Positions 6,805-15,300 of a stretch of 22,580 bases of DNA are shown piece after piece. Made by a program: the position numbers and the translations under genes. The notes beneath the pieces are model-generated. The model was given only the letters and a program-made list of their open reading frames with translations, ran no database searches and was not told where the DNA came from. This stretch comes from a virus: positions 1 through 22,580 of the IMG/VR virus record IMGVR_UViG_3300045006_000283; one strand, written 5' to 3'. The first letter of the stretch is position 1. Each line of letters begins with the position of its first letter.

Positions 6805-7109
6805 CAAGAATATATGGTGCTTCTGATAATATCATAGAATTTGAAGGAGATGTAAGCGGAGAAGTAAATCATTACGGCGAAGATAACGAGGAGATTCTTA
6901 TTATTTGTAGTGATGGCACCTTACTAGCGGCTAAATATGGTAAATTAGATCTGGGGATCTGGGCAATTAATGTTATTCAGGCTGGTTCACTTTTCAAGGA
7001 ACATCAAACCTGCTCTTCCGAAAATGCAGATCCTTATTCAGATGTAGTTACTTTTCACGATGGATTGAGATGGGCGTTTGCTGCAACGGAATGGGAAAGG
7101 GTTCATTAG
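6801..7109 (+). CDS. Small unknown acidic protein
   Basis: A 102-residue protein that begins MTRIYGASDNIIEFEGDV and continues with SDGTLLAAKYGKLDLGIW. It ends with SDVVTFHDGLRWAF. The pattern is that of a mostly beta small domain, and I recall similar short hypothetical proteins in phages and bacteria with the same 'GASDdlIeieGdi' opening, but no named function. It overlaps the helicase gene by four bases (ATGA) behind GGAGG at 6790-6794. The next gene, the ribonucleotide reductase, starts immediately after its stop. Confidence 0.6.
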   Translation: MTRIYGASDNIIEFEGDVSGEVNHYGEDNEEILIICSDGTLLAAKYGKLDLGIWAINVIQAGSLFKEHQTCSSENADPYSDVVTFHDGLRWAFAATEWERVH

Positions 7110-9491
7110 GTGTTTTTTTCGGAAGAAGAAGTTCGATCCGCTACATTAGCTTATTTTAAAGAAGATGAACTTGCAATGCAGGTCTGGATGGACAAATACG
7201 CTCTGAAAGACAAAGAAGGTCGTTTTCTGGAGAAAACACCCGATGACATGCATAGACGGTTAGCCAAAGAGTTTGCCAGAATTGAACAGAAATATCCTAA
7301 TCCCATAAGTGAGGAAGAAATTTATGAACTATTCAAGGATTTTCGGTACGTCTGTCCCCAGGGCAGTCCCATGTATGGCGTTGGCAATCCATATGTTTTG
7401 ACATCGTTAAGCAATTGTGTGGTTGTAGATAGTCCTAAAGACAGCATATCCGGTATTATGGATACTGCAAAAGAACTAGCAAATCTTTTTAAATATCGAG
7501 CAGGTTGTGGCGTTAATCTGTCTTCTTTGCGTCCAGAAGGCTGTGCTGTAAACAATTCTGCCAAAAGCACTACAGGAGCCTGGAGTTTTGCTGAGCTATA
7601 CTCTCATGTGGTCAACATGATTGGACAGAACGGCAGACGCGGTGCCCTTATGCTTACCATGGAAGTATCTCATCCGGATATTGAAAAATTTATTACCATG
7701 AAGCAAGATCTTCAAAAGGTTACAGGTGCCAATATCTCCGTTATGCTTTCAGACAAGTTCATGGAAGCAGTTAATAAAGATAATGATTTTGTATTAGAAT
7801 ACAAAGGCGAAATCTATAAAACCATCAAGGCCAGAGAACTATTCAATTCAATTGTGCGTTCTGCTTATGCTACGGCAGAGCCGGGAATTGTTTTCTGGGA
7901 TAAAATTCTGCATGATAACCCAATGGAGTGTTATCCGGAATTTCATCATATTGGGCTAAATCCATGTCAAGAGCTATGCTTATCTCCTTATTCTTCCTGT
8001 CGCCTGATTTCTGTAAATTTATCTAATTTCGTGGGTGAAGCATTTGATGTTAAGCGGGCTAGCTTTTCCGATTTGCGGTTCCTTACTGTAGTTAAAAAAG
8101 CTCAGCGTTTAGCAGATGATCTTATTGACTTGGAAATAGAAAAATTAGATATTATTATTGCCGCTGTTGACGAACAAGACGTTAAAGAATTGTTTGCGAA
8201 ACTTAAAAACGATGCTATAAGAGGTCGTCGAACAGGTTTGGGCGTACATGGTCTGGCAGACTGTTTATTGCAGCTTAATCTTGTTTATGGCACACAGGAA
8301 GCTTGTCAACAGACTGCTCAAATCGGAGAATTATTAGCTAATGCTGCTTATCAATCATCAGCTATCTTAGCTAAGGAGCGAGGCAGCTTTCCAGCATACG
8401 ATGCAAAACTAGAGCATGCTAATGTTTTTCTTAATCGCTTATCAGATGTCACCAAAAAGAAACTACAGAAACATGGGAGACGCAATGGGGCTTTGCTTAC
8501 GGTGGCTCCTACGGGTACGGTTAGTTTGGTTTCTAGAACTAGTTCGGGAATAGAGCCAATCTTTCAGGCGTCATATGTACGTCGCAAGAAGTTGTATGCC
8601 GATGATTGCACCGCTCCAGACTTTATAGACGAAACAGGACAAGCTTGGCGAAATTATGGAGTGCTGCATCCGATGATAAGACAATGGCAAGAGCGTGATA
8701 AAACAGTCTTCATGCCTCCCGCCTTGATTGTAGCTGCACAAGTGCCACCCGAGCGTAGAATCGCAATGCAGGCGGCTTTGCAATCGCACATAGATCATCA
8801 AATCAGTAGCACTATCAATTTATCTGCCGAAACTACCGTAGAAGCAGTTAGAGATATTTACATGCAGGCTTATAAACAAGGCTGTAAGGGAATAACCATT
8901 TATCGTGACGGTTCGCGCGCTAATGTTCTTGTTTCAGGAAAGAATATAGAACGCAGAAAGGCTAAAGCAAGACCTGAACGAGTACCTTGTGATGTACATC
9001 ATGTAACAGTCAGGGGTGAAAAATGGATCGTTATTGTGGGAAAACTAGAAAACAAAGCTTATGAGATATTTTGCGGATTAGCTGATAAAATAGAGATTCC
9101 TAGAAGATATAAAGACGGCTATGTGTTGAAACATCCACGAAAAGCAACCAGATCTATTTATGATCTTCATTTGGGTGTCGATGATGATGAATTGATTATT
9201 AAAGACATCATTAACGTGTTTGATAATTCGACTCATGGAGCATTTACGAGATTGCTTTCACTTGCATTGCGTAACGGCATTCCCATTCAACACGTTAGCG
9301 AGCAGCTTTCGAAAGATGAAAAAGACAGCGATATGTTTAGTTTTTCCAAAGTAGTAGGCAGAATTTGCAAGCGTTATATAACAGATGGCACTAAATCTGA
9401 CAGAATTTGTCCTGGCTGTCAGCAAGAAACCCTTATTTATCAAGGAGGATGTATCTCTTGTTCAGTTTGTTCCTGGAGCAAATGTGACTAA
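7110..9491 (+). CDS. nrdJ: Adenosylcobalamin-dependent (class II) ribonucleotide reductase
   Basis: Reduces ribonucleotides to deoxyribonucleotides with a B12-generated thiyl radical, and needs neither oxygen nor a small subunit. It has 793 residues from GTG 7110, placed directly after the previous stop and preceded by AAAGG. The catalytic NPCQE loop (284-288) supplies N284, C286 (radical Cys) and E288. The reducing Cys pair is C103 (SNC) and C297 (eleven residues after the radical Cys, as in known class II enzymes). APTGTVS at 466-472 is the phosphate-binding loop. The C-terminal third (about 650-793) looks like the TSCPD-type extension and ends in a Cys cluster: CPGC at 767-770, then C781, C784, C787 and C792. 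That cluster likely binds zinc or acts in thiol exchange with thioredoxin. No intein and no cobalamin riboswitch are seen. Confidence 0.9.
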   Translation: MFFSEEEVRSATLAYFKEDELAMQVWMDKYALKDKEGRFLEKTPDDMHRRLAKEFARIEQKYPNPISEEEIYELFKDFRYVCPQGSPMYGVGNPYVLTSLSNCVVVDSPKDSISGIMDTAKELANLFKYRAGCGVNLSSLRPEGCAVNNSAKSTTGAWSFAELYSHVVNMIGQNGRRGALMLTMEVSHPDIEKFITMKQDLQKVTGANISVMLSDKFMEAVNKDNDFVLEYKGEIYKTIKARELFNSIVRSAYATAEPGIVFWDKILHDNPMECYPEFHHIGLNPCQELCLSPYSSCRLISVNLSNFVGEAFDVKRASFSDLRFLTVVKKAQRLADDLIDLEIEKLDIIIAAVDEQDVKELFAKLKNDAIRGRRTGLGVHGLADCLLQLNLVYGTQEACQQTAQIGELLANAAYQSSAILAKERGSFPAYDAKLEHANVFLNRLSDVTKKKLQKHGRRNGALLTVAPTGTVSLVSRTSSGIEPIFQASYVRRKKLYADDCTAPDFIDETGQAWRNYGVLHPMIRQWQERDKTVFMPPALIVAAQVPPERRIAMQAALQSHIDHQISSTINLSAETTVEAVRDIYMQAYKQGCKGITIYRDGSRANVLVSGKNIERRKAKARPERVPCDVHHVTVRGEKWIVIVGKLENKAYEIFCGLADKIEIPRRYKDGYVLKHPRKATRSIYDLHLGVDDDELIIKDIINVFDNSTHGAFTRLLSLALRNGIPIQHVSEQLSKDEKDSDMFSFSKVVGRICKRYITDGTKSDRICPGCQQETLIYQGGCISCSVCSWSKCD

Positions 9492-9498
9492 TTCTTTC

Positions 9499-9527
9499 TT
9501 GACAAAAGACTAGAATCGAGGTATCAT
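9499..9527 (+). promoter_or_regulatory. Near-consensus sigma70 promoter abutting the macrodomain start
   Basis: TTGACA (9499-9504), exactly 17 bases, then TATCAT (9522-9527). Transcription should start about six or seven bases later, at 9533-9534, which is the A of the start codon (9534). The mRNA would then be leaderless or nearly so. The only candidate ribosome site, GAGG at 9518-9521, would lie upstream of the predicted start of transcription. Confidence 0.7.
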
Positions 9528-9533
9528 AAGACT

Positions 9534-10001
9534 ATGGGTATTATTTATGTGGCGGGTGATCTTTTGACTTCGGATGTTGATGTCTTGGCACATGGAGCAA
9601 ACTGTTTTAATACTATGGGGGCGGGCATCGCAGCACAAATAAAACGATTATATCCGGAAGCCTGGGAAGTAGATTCGCTTACCAAAAAGGGAGATAAGAA
9701 AAAACTTGGTAGTTTTAGCAGAACACAATACCAGAAGCCCGTGATCTATAATTTATATACCCAGTATAGCTTTGGAAAAAATAAAATTTATGTAGATTAC
9801 AAAGCTGTGCGTAAAGCTTTAAAAGCTATGAAAAACGATTTGATAAAAACAGGTTACTATAAAACTTGTAAACTCGGCATGCCCATGATTGGCTGCGGTC
9901 TTGCAGGTGGCGATTGGCAAAAAATAAGTCAGATTTTGGAGGAGATCCTTAACGACAAGGATGTTTTTGTGTATACTCTATCTCAAAAGGAGGCAATATG
10001 A
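9534..10001 (+). CDS. Macrodomain protein (ADP-ribose binding/hydrolase, TARG1/Poa1-like)
   Basis: Macrodomains bind ADP-ribose, and some remove it from proteins or nucleic acids or hydrolyse ADP-ribose-1''-phosphate. The 155-residue length is one bare domain. The ligand loops are visible: HGANCFNTMGAGIA (20-33), then MIGCGLAGGDW (118-128), with VYTL near the C-terminus. The layout resembles human TARG1 (OARD1) and yeast Poa1. From memory of TARG1, its catalytic Lys (in TKKRA) and its Asp after GCGL do not appear here (TQY and GCGLAGG), so activity is uncertain. It opens a new transcription unit. Possible roles are reversing ADP-ribosylation by host defences or handling NAD breakdown products. 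Confidence 0.8.
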   Translation: MGIIYVAGDLLTSDVDVLAHGANCFNTMGAGIAAQIKRLYPEAWEVDSLTKKGDKKKLGSFSRTQYQKPVIYNLYTQYSFGKNKIYVDYKAVRKALKAMKNDLIKTGYYKTCKLGMPMIGCGLAGGDWQKISQILEEILNDKDVFVYTLSQKEAI

Positions 10002-10294
10002 CAGTAGAAAACGTATCTCAGGAAAAGTACCAGAAAGAAACAGGTTTTGATCCAGCAGTAGCAAAAGAGTTCCTTGAACGCTATTTTACCACCGCCCAAG
10101 AAGCGAAAGCTTTACAGCGCGATCTCAAGGATCTTCGAGAGGAATACAAAAATAAGCTGAATATGAAGCTGATCACACGCATTGTTAAGTTGGTAAAAGC
10201 CAAGCTCGATGTAGATAAGTCACAGGCTTCAATAGATACCATTCAAGTGCTCGAAGACCTTGTGCGCGATCAGATAGGGAAAATAGTAGAATGA
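9998..10294 (+). CDS. Small alpha-helical protein, possibly GapR/DUF2312-like
   Basis: A 98-residue, highly charged, all-helical protein starting at an ATGA overlap with the macrodomain gene and behind AAGGAGG (9987-9993). Residues about 20-50 form a long coiled-coil helix (FLERYFTTAQEAKALQRDL, then LREEYK). A basic segment with conserved spacing (MKLITRIVKLVKAKL) and a C-terminal helix follow. This order recalls GapR (DUF2312): a dimerising coiled coil, then a Lys-rich helix gripping overtwisted DNA. The resemblance is only in layout and in the 'K..i..i.kl.Ka' pattern, so treat it as a hypothesis. Otherwise an unknown DNA- or protein-binding helical factor. Confidence 0.55.
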   Translation: MTVENVSQEKYQKETGFDPAVAKEFLERYFTTAQEAKALQRDLKDLREEYKNKLNMKLITRIVKLVKAKLDVDKSQASIDTIQVLEDLVRDQIGKIVE

Positions 10295-10599
10295 TGTTTG
10301 ACATTAGATGTATTCCTAGAAACGGATATCTTGTGGTAGAGCCGTACATTTTTAAGGAAGACATATCGCAGGAAAAAGAAAAACCTCTTTTAGTGCTTCC
10401 TGCCAAGCCCGACACAGAAATATTTAAGACTGCCAGAGTAATAGCAACCGATGGCAGACATCCATCCTCTCAAGCATATTGGGTAGATGACATAATCCTG
10501 GTAGATTCACGGTATTTGCAAACTTGTAGAATAGCAGAAAAAGAATTCTCTTTTATACCAGAAAGTCACTGTCTTGCCAGAATCGTTAAACAAGGCTGA
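10291..10599 (+). CDS. GroES-like co-chaperonin (gp31 type)
   Basis: A 102-residue protein with the shape of a chaperonin-10. It opens with 'IRCIPRNGYLVVEPYIF', close to the GroES 'i.PL.drvlvkp' start. A mobile-loop-sized region follows, ending in LLVLPAKP where GroES has 'givlP'. Then comes TARVIATDG, a WVDDIILVDSR segment matching GroES 'v.vGD.Vlf', and a terminal SHCLARIV like 'dilaiv'. Co-chaperonins cap GroEL. T4 gp31 does this for capsid folding, and a similar role is the best guess. No GroEL gene is seen here, so it would use the host's. The identification is by fold pattern, not strong identity. A second ATG at 10294 is possible. Confidence 0.5.
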   Translation: MMFDIRCIPRNGYLVVEPYIFKEDISQEKEKPLLVLPAKPDTEIFKTARVIATDGRHPSSQAYWVDDIILVDSRYLQTCRIAEKEFSFIPESHCLARIVKQG

Positions 10600-11413
10600 C
10601 GAACAATTAGTCATTCCAGAACGCTGTGAACCGGAGGTTGTGCTGGGGGGTACAGTAGCGGCACTGGCCTTTGCGGTTCGCAGAAATATTCCAGTGCTGT
10701 TTGTACAAGCAAAGACTCCGTTAAGCTTTCACAAATATCGAAAGCGATGGATACGATATGCATGGCTAGCTGCTTATTATGGTTTGTTGTGGGGCGGGGA
10801 ACCAATTACGAATATTTCGGTGCAGGAAACCGATACGGGTGTGCAGATAGACGTTTTTGCCAATAACGTTAAATTGTTCATAATCAGCGCCCATCACGTG
10901 CATATATTCTACGAAGAAGATATCATAGGTCTACCTACACCCATAACAATAAAACAGAAAGAGTACTCTGTATTAGATTGGTTTTATATGGGCACGGGCA
11001 CACGACCAACACATTATGATTATCTGGCAAAGCCAGATGTGCGATTAGCAAAAAGAATATTCTTTTTTCCTTTTCGTCGCCGTTTTCCACACAAAAAGAG
11101 CGCCTCCAACAGAACATCACGCAGATTCCCTTATGCTCATGCCGCAGCATTTTCTGATATAAACGAAGAAGAATTATCTCTAGAATACAGTTCAGAAACG
11201 TATATTAAAATTTTAGTTGAACGTGTTATGAGGAAGCGTCTACATTTAAAGCAATCTATTTGTCACAAAAAGCGCGAAATACTGACAGAGACACGCAATC
11301 AATATCTAGATACACCGCGACTACATTTTAATCATGATTTACTGGCAAAAATTGAAGCCCTCCCTTATCTTGAACCCAAGATGTTGCGCACTGGACAGTT
11401 TTTATTTACATGA
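10574..11413 (+). CDS. Uncharacterised protein with Rossmann-like N-terminus
   Basis: A 279-residue protein I cannot name. The N-terminus 'EVVLGGTVAALAFAVRRNIPVLFVQ' (about 21-45) has the strand, Gly-rich turn, helix, strand order of a nucleotide-binding Rossmann fold. Conserved-looking blocks follow: GLPTPITI, YSVLDWFYMGTG, and a very basic FFPFRRRFPHKK. A C-terminal helical region contains MRKRLHLKQSICHKKREI. I recall similarly laid-out hypothetical proteins in marine T4-like phages. TTG 10574 is the only usual start codon in range and overlaps the GroES-like gene by 26 bases; an ATT at 10613 would also fit. It ends in an ATGA overlap with the next gene, so the two are probably made together. 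Confidence 0.6.
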   Translation: MPESLNKADEQLVIPERCEPEVVLGGTVAALAFAVRRNIPVLFVQAKTPLSFHKYRKRWIRYAWLAAYYGLLWGGEPITNISVQETDTGVQIDVFANNVKLFIISAHHVHIFYEEDIIGLPTPITIKQKEYSVLDWFYMGTGTRPTHYDYLAKPDVRLAKRIFFFPFRRRFPHKKSASNRTSRRFPYAHAAAFSDINEEELSLEYSSETYIKILVERVMRKRLHLKQSICHKKREILTETRNQYLDTPRLHFNHDLLAKIEALPYLEPKMLRTGQFLFT

Positions 11414-12354
11414 CGCCGATTTCAAAAAAAATAAAAGCCTATGTACGTCGTACACAACCAGATTCAGCAGTACACTTGGCGGGTATTATTCCTGTTGCTG
11501 CGCAACCTCTAGAATATTCCTTTCCGTGGCACGATGCTTTAATACCAGTTGCCAACAATCTTTTGGCTGTAGAGTGGGCAGTTCTAGAATGTCTAGCGGT
11601 GGGATGTCAAACCATATGGATTGTTTGTCCTAACGACATGCAACCCCTTATTCGATTTCGTCTGGGAGAATGGTTGAGCGACCTGCGAACCGCTACAAAA
11701 ATGCAACATAGCACCATGGAGATAATAGCGGGCAAAAAAGAACACAGGACTCCTATTTTTTATATTTCTTTAAAGGCTTCTGATCGGCGGAGGCGGCTTT
11801 GTGCAGGTATGAGCATTATACACGGTATGCGCATGGCAACAAGCACACCGGGGCGGCTTAGTCATTGGCTTGAGCCACATAAATTTTATATAGCTTTTCC
11901 TCATGGAATATATTCCTTGGATATTCTTGTGCGATTTCAAAAAGAGATTCAAGGATCCTGCAACCGCACATGTCTGGAATATAATCATCAGACGTGTTTG
12001 CATGATCGACCTTATGGCTTTACGTTGTTTCCTGAAGACATAAAACCGCTAGCATCGTTTTTCAAACTTAGTGATTCTCCGCATGCCCGCTATTCTCGTG
12101 AACAAGATACTTTAAGTAATATATTACAGAAACTCTCATTTAAGAATGATACCGTTATTGAACTTCCATGGGCTTACGATATTCGCACATGGGAAGGCTA
12201 TCGGCAATATTTGGGATCAGAACACGCCTCTTTGATTGTTCGTCCAGATCCAGCATATCTATCTTATCATGAATTTGGGATAGTGGGTGTCCCTCCTGAA
12301 TACTGGCGTTCATATCAGCAAACGCAAAAAAAAGAACTTGAGCAACAAGCATGA
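11410..12354 (+). CDS. Uncharacterised protein, possible nucleotidyltransferase-like fold
   Basis: A 314-residue protein coupled by ATGA to both neighbours. The N-terminus runs 'HLAGIIPVA', 'FPWHDALIPV', 'AVEWAVLECLAVGCQTIWI', then VCPNDM. This order of strand, substrate loop, helix and strand resembles sugar-nucleotidyltransferases of the GT-A/NTP-transferase fold (…kpLlPv…vi..l...g...i.iv). The diagnostic GxGxR of that family is missing. Further blocks are PIFYISLKASDRRRR and KFYIAFPHGIYSLD. The C-terminal 100 residues are hydrophilic. If the fold is right, it might transfer or make a sugar nucleotide. That is inference only. Its tie to the Rossmann-like gene and to dnaE is the main clue. 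Confidence 0.6.
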   Translation: MTPISKKIKAYVRRTQPDSAVHLAGIIPVAAQPLEYSFPWHDALIPVANNLLAVEWAVLECLAVGCQTIWIVCPNDMQPLIRFRLGEWLSDLRTATKMQHSTMEIIAGKKEHRTPIFYISLKASDRRRRLCAGMSIIHGMRMATSTPGRLSHWLEPHKFYIAFPHGIYSLDILVRFQKEIQGSCNRTCLEYNHQTCLHDRPYGFTLFPEDIKPLASFFKLSDSPHARYSREQDTLSNILQKLSFKNDTVIELPWAYDIRTWEGYRQYLGSEHASLIVRPDPAYLSYHEFGIVGVPPEYWRSYQQTQKKELEQQA

Positions 12355-15300
12355 ATCAAAATATTCCTTATGTCAATTTGCATGTACACACCAACATTGG
12401 TTCTATTGGCGATGCTCTGGGAATGCCAGAAGACATTGTACAATATGTTCTTTCGCAAAATGGTTCTGCTGTAGCTTTTACTGATCATGGTAATATGAAT
12501 GCTGTGCCATATATTTTTGCTATACAGCAAGATCTTCTTAAGAAGGAGAAAACATTTAAGTGCATATACGGCATAGAAGCATATTATATTGATAGCTTGC
12601 GCGCTTGGGAAGATCTTTATGATCAGTATCGAGAGAGAGTACAAAAAAAAGAAAAACAACAAGAACAAGATCCGCTAGAAGGCGTGGAAGACATTGGGGA
12701 GCATAAAAAAAGAAAATCTCCAGTTAATCGTCGATCTCACTTGCTCTTGTTGGCACAGAATCTTGAAGGATTACATAATTTATATACGCTCGTTAGCAAA
12801 TCGCATAGTGATAAGTATTTCTATCGTTATCCGCGTATTGATTATGAACTTCTTGCACAACACTCCAAGGGTGTGCTTTGTTCTAGTGCGTGTCTTAATG
12901 GTAGACTAGCAGAATGCTATTTTGAAAATCAAGATAAAGGAGAAGAAGCCGTCGTTCGCTGTATGAAAATCGAGGCTCAGCGATTTCTAGATATTTTTCA
13001 CGATAGGTTCTTTTTTGAGCTTCAATGGAATGCCTTTTCTGAGCAGCACGCTATTAATAGATGCCTGATTCGAACTGCAATAGAGTTAGGATGTCAAGAG
13101 CAGCTTATTTCATCATCTGATGCACATTATCCCAGACCTGATTTATGGCTCAGCAGAGAAATGTACAAACGTCTTTCACGAATATCTAATAAAAAAGAAA
13201 GCGCCAAGCCTCTTCCTTTAACACCGCAAGAAGTTGGCTTTGAAGCTTATCCCCGTTCGGGTCAACAAATGTGGGAAGCATATAAATATTATGCAGCAGG
13301 TGGCATCTATGATGACAAGATAGTGCTCAGCAGTCTGTTTAAAACGTACGATATTGCTCAAAATATGATAGAAGACTTCAAACTGGAAACCGATATTCGT
13401 TTTCCTGATTTTATCGTACCTCCTGGTTATACTGATAATGAAAGATTGGCAGAACTAGCTCATCAGGGACTTTTACTTAGGCATCACGATACCAAACAAG
13501 ACTATCTTACGAGGCTAGCTTATGAACTGGAAGTTGTAAAAAAGCGCAAATTCGCAAAATATTTTCTGCTGGTACATGAAATTGTCGAAAAAGCTAAAAC
13601 ATTAGGCTTGACTGGTCCTGCACGCGGATCTGCTAGTGGTAGTCTTCTTTCTTATCTCTTGGGCATTACACAAGTAGATCCGGTACGCTTTAACTTACAT
13701 TTTGAGCGCTTTATGGATCCGGAAAGTGAAAGCTTTCCAGATATTGATTGGGATGTACAGGCTCCAATGGAGCTTAAAGAACTTCTTGCAAAGGAGTGGA
13801 AAAAACAGCATAACGTTGATGTAGTGCCTATTAGTAACTTTTCTACCTTACAGTTACGCAGCCTGATTAAGGATATTGCTAAATTCTATGATATCCCGTT
13901 TATAGAAGTCAATGCTGTTACTGGCGTCATGATGCAAGAAGCAACGCCGTTGGCAAAAGAGCAGCACGGCATTAAAGCAGGCGTCTATGTGCCGACTTTC
14001 GATGAAGTATTAGAGTTCAGCGTCTCGCTTCAGAAATTTCTTAAGAAATATCCTAAAGTGGCTGAGCATATTGCAGCATTAAAAGGAGCAATACGAGGTA
14101 CTTCCCGACATGCAGCAGGGATTTTGGTAGAAGAGAATCTTGAAGCTCGTATGCCGCTGATTCGCAGCGGAGGCGTTATACAAACACCTTGGGCAGAAGG
14201 ACAGAAAATAAGAAATCTAGAGCCCATGGGCTTCCTTAAGATGGATGCGCTAGGACTCACCACCTTAAGTATTATTCACAATACCATTAAACGCATATTG
14301 CAGAATCACTACAATAATTCTAATCCATCGCTGGATGATGTATGGAATTATTATAATGAATATTTACATCCAGACACTCTTGATCTTGATGATCAAGAAG
14401 TCTATCAGCACGTATATCACAAAGGACATTTTGCAGGGATCTTTCAGGCGTCGGAAAAAGGCATGCAAGCACTCATAAAAGCTGCCAAACCTACCAATAT
14501 CAATGAACTATCTACGCTAAACGCTATCTATCGTCCAGGCCCGTTAGGTGCTGGCGTAGATGCTAAATACCTTGCTATACGCAATGGAGAGCTTCACATT
14601 GATCATCCTCACCCTCTGGTGACGAAGGTTCTTGCAAGAACTGCTGGTGTGTGTTGTTACGATGAACAAATCGCAGAACTAGCTCACGTATTAGGCAAAG
14701 ATCTCTCACTGGCAGAAGGCAACAGGTTGCGCAAGCTTTTGATAAAGAAAGGCTTGCGCAACGTAGAACAAAAAAAGGCTGCTCTTAAGCGAAAATTTGT
14801 TGCAGGTTGTCAAGAAAAAGACTTATCCGATCAGACAATTAATCAGCTATGGGAAGAGTTTGAACTACACACTAAATATTCTTTTTGTTATAATCACTGC
14901 CTCAGCTACAGCTTAATATCTTATCAGTGTGCATGGCTTCTTACGCATTATAGTGCCGAATGGGCGTGCGCTGTGCTTGATAATGCTTCAGAAGAGACTA
15001 AGGAATCGGATATTAGTGCTGTTCGTGCTCTTGGGTTTACAATAGAGGGTCTAGATATTAATCATTCTGGTACTTTGTGGAATATTTCTAAAGACAGCAA
15101 GAGCCTAATTCCGCCGCTGACGTTAATTAAAGGGCTAGGAGAGAAAGCTGTAGAACAAATTATGCAGCATCGTCCTTTTAAGACCCTAGAAGAACTTCTT
15201 TTCAACGAAAAGATTGCATATGCTAAGCTTAATAAAAAAGCTCTAGATGTTCTTTTGCGTAGCCAGGCTCTTAATTCGCTTATAGATGATCGCTTTTCTG

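Noticed and set aside
7000-7110. Cobalamin riboswitch ahead of the B12-dependent reductase
   Set aside because: The upstream gene ends directly at the GTG start, leaving no leader, and no B12-box-like sequence was seen.
12315-12668. 117-residue - strand ORF with hydrophobic N-terminus resembling a membrane protein
   Set aside because: It lies over the start of dnaE, including the conserved PHP motifs. The hydrophobic look arises from antisense of Lys/Glu codons.
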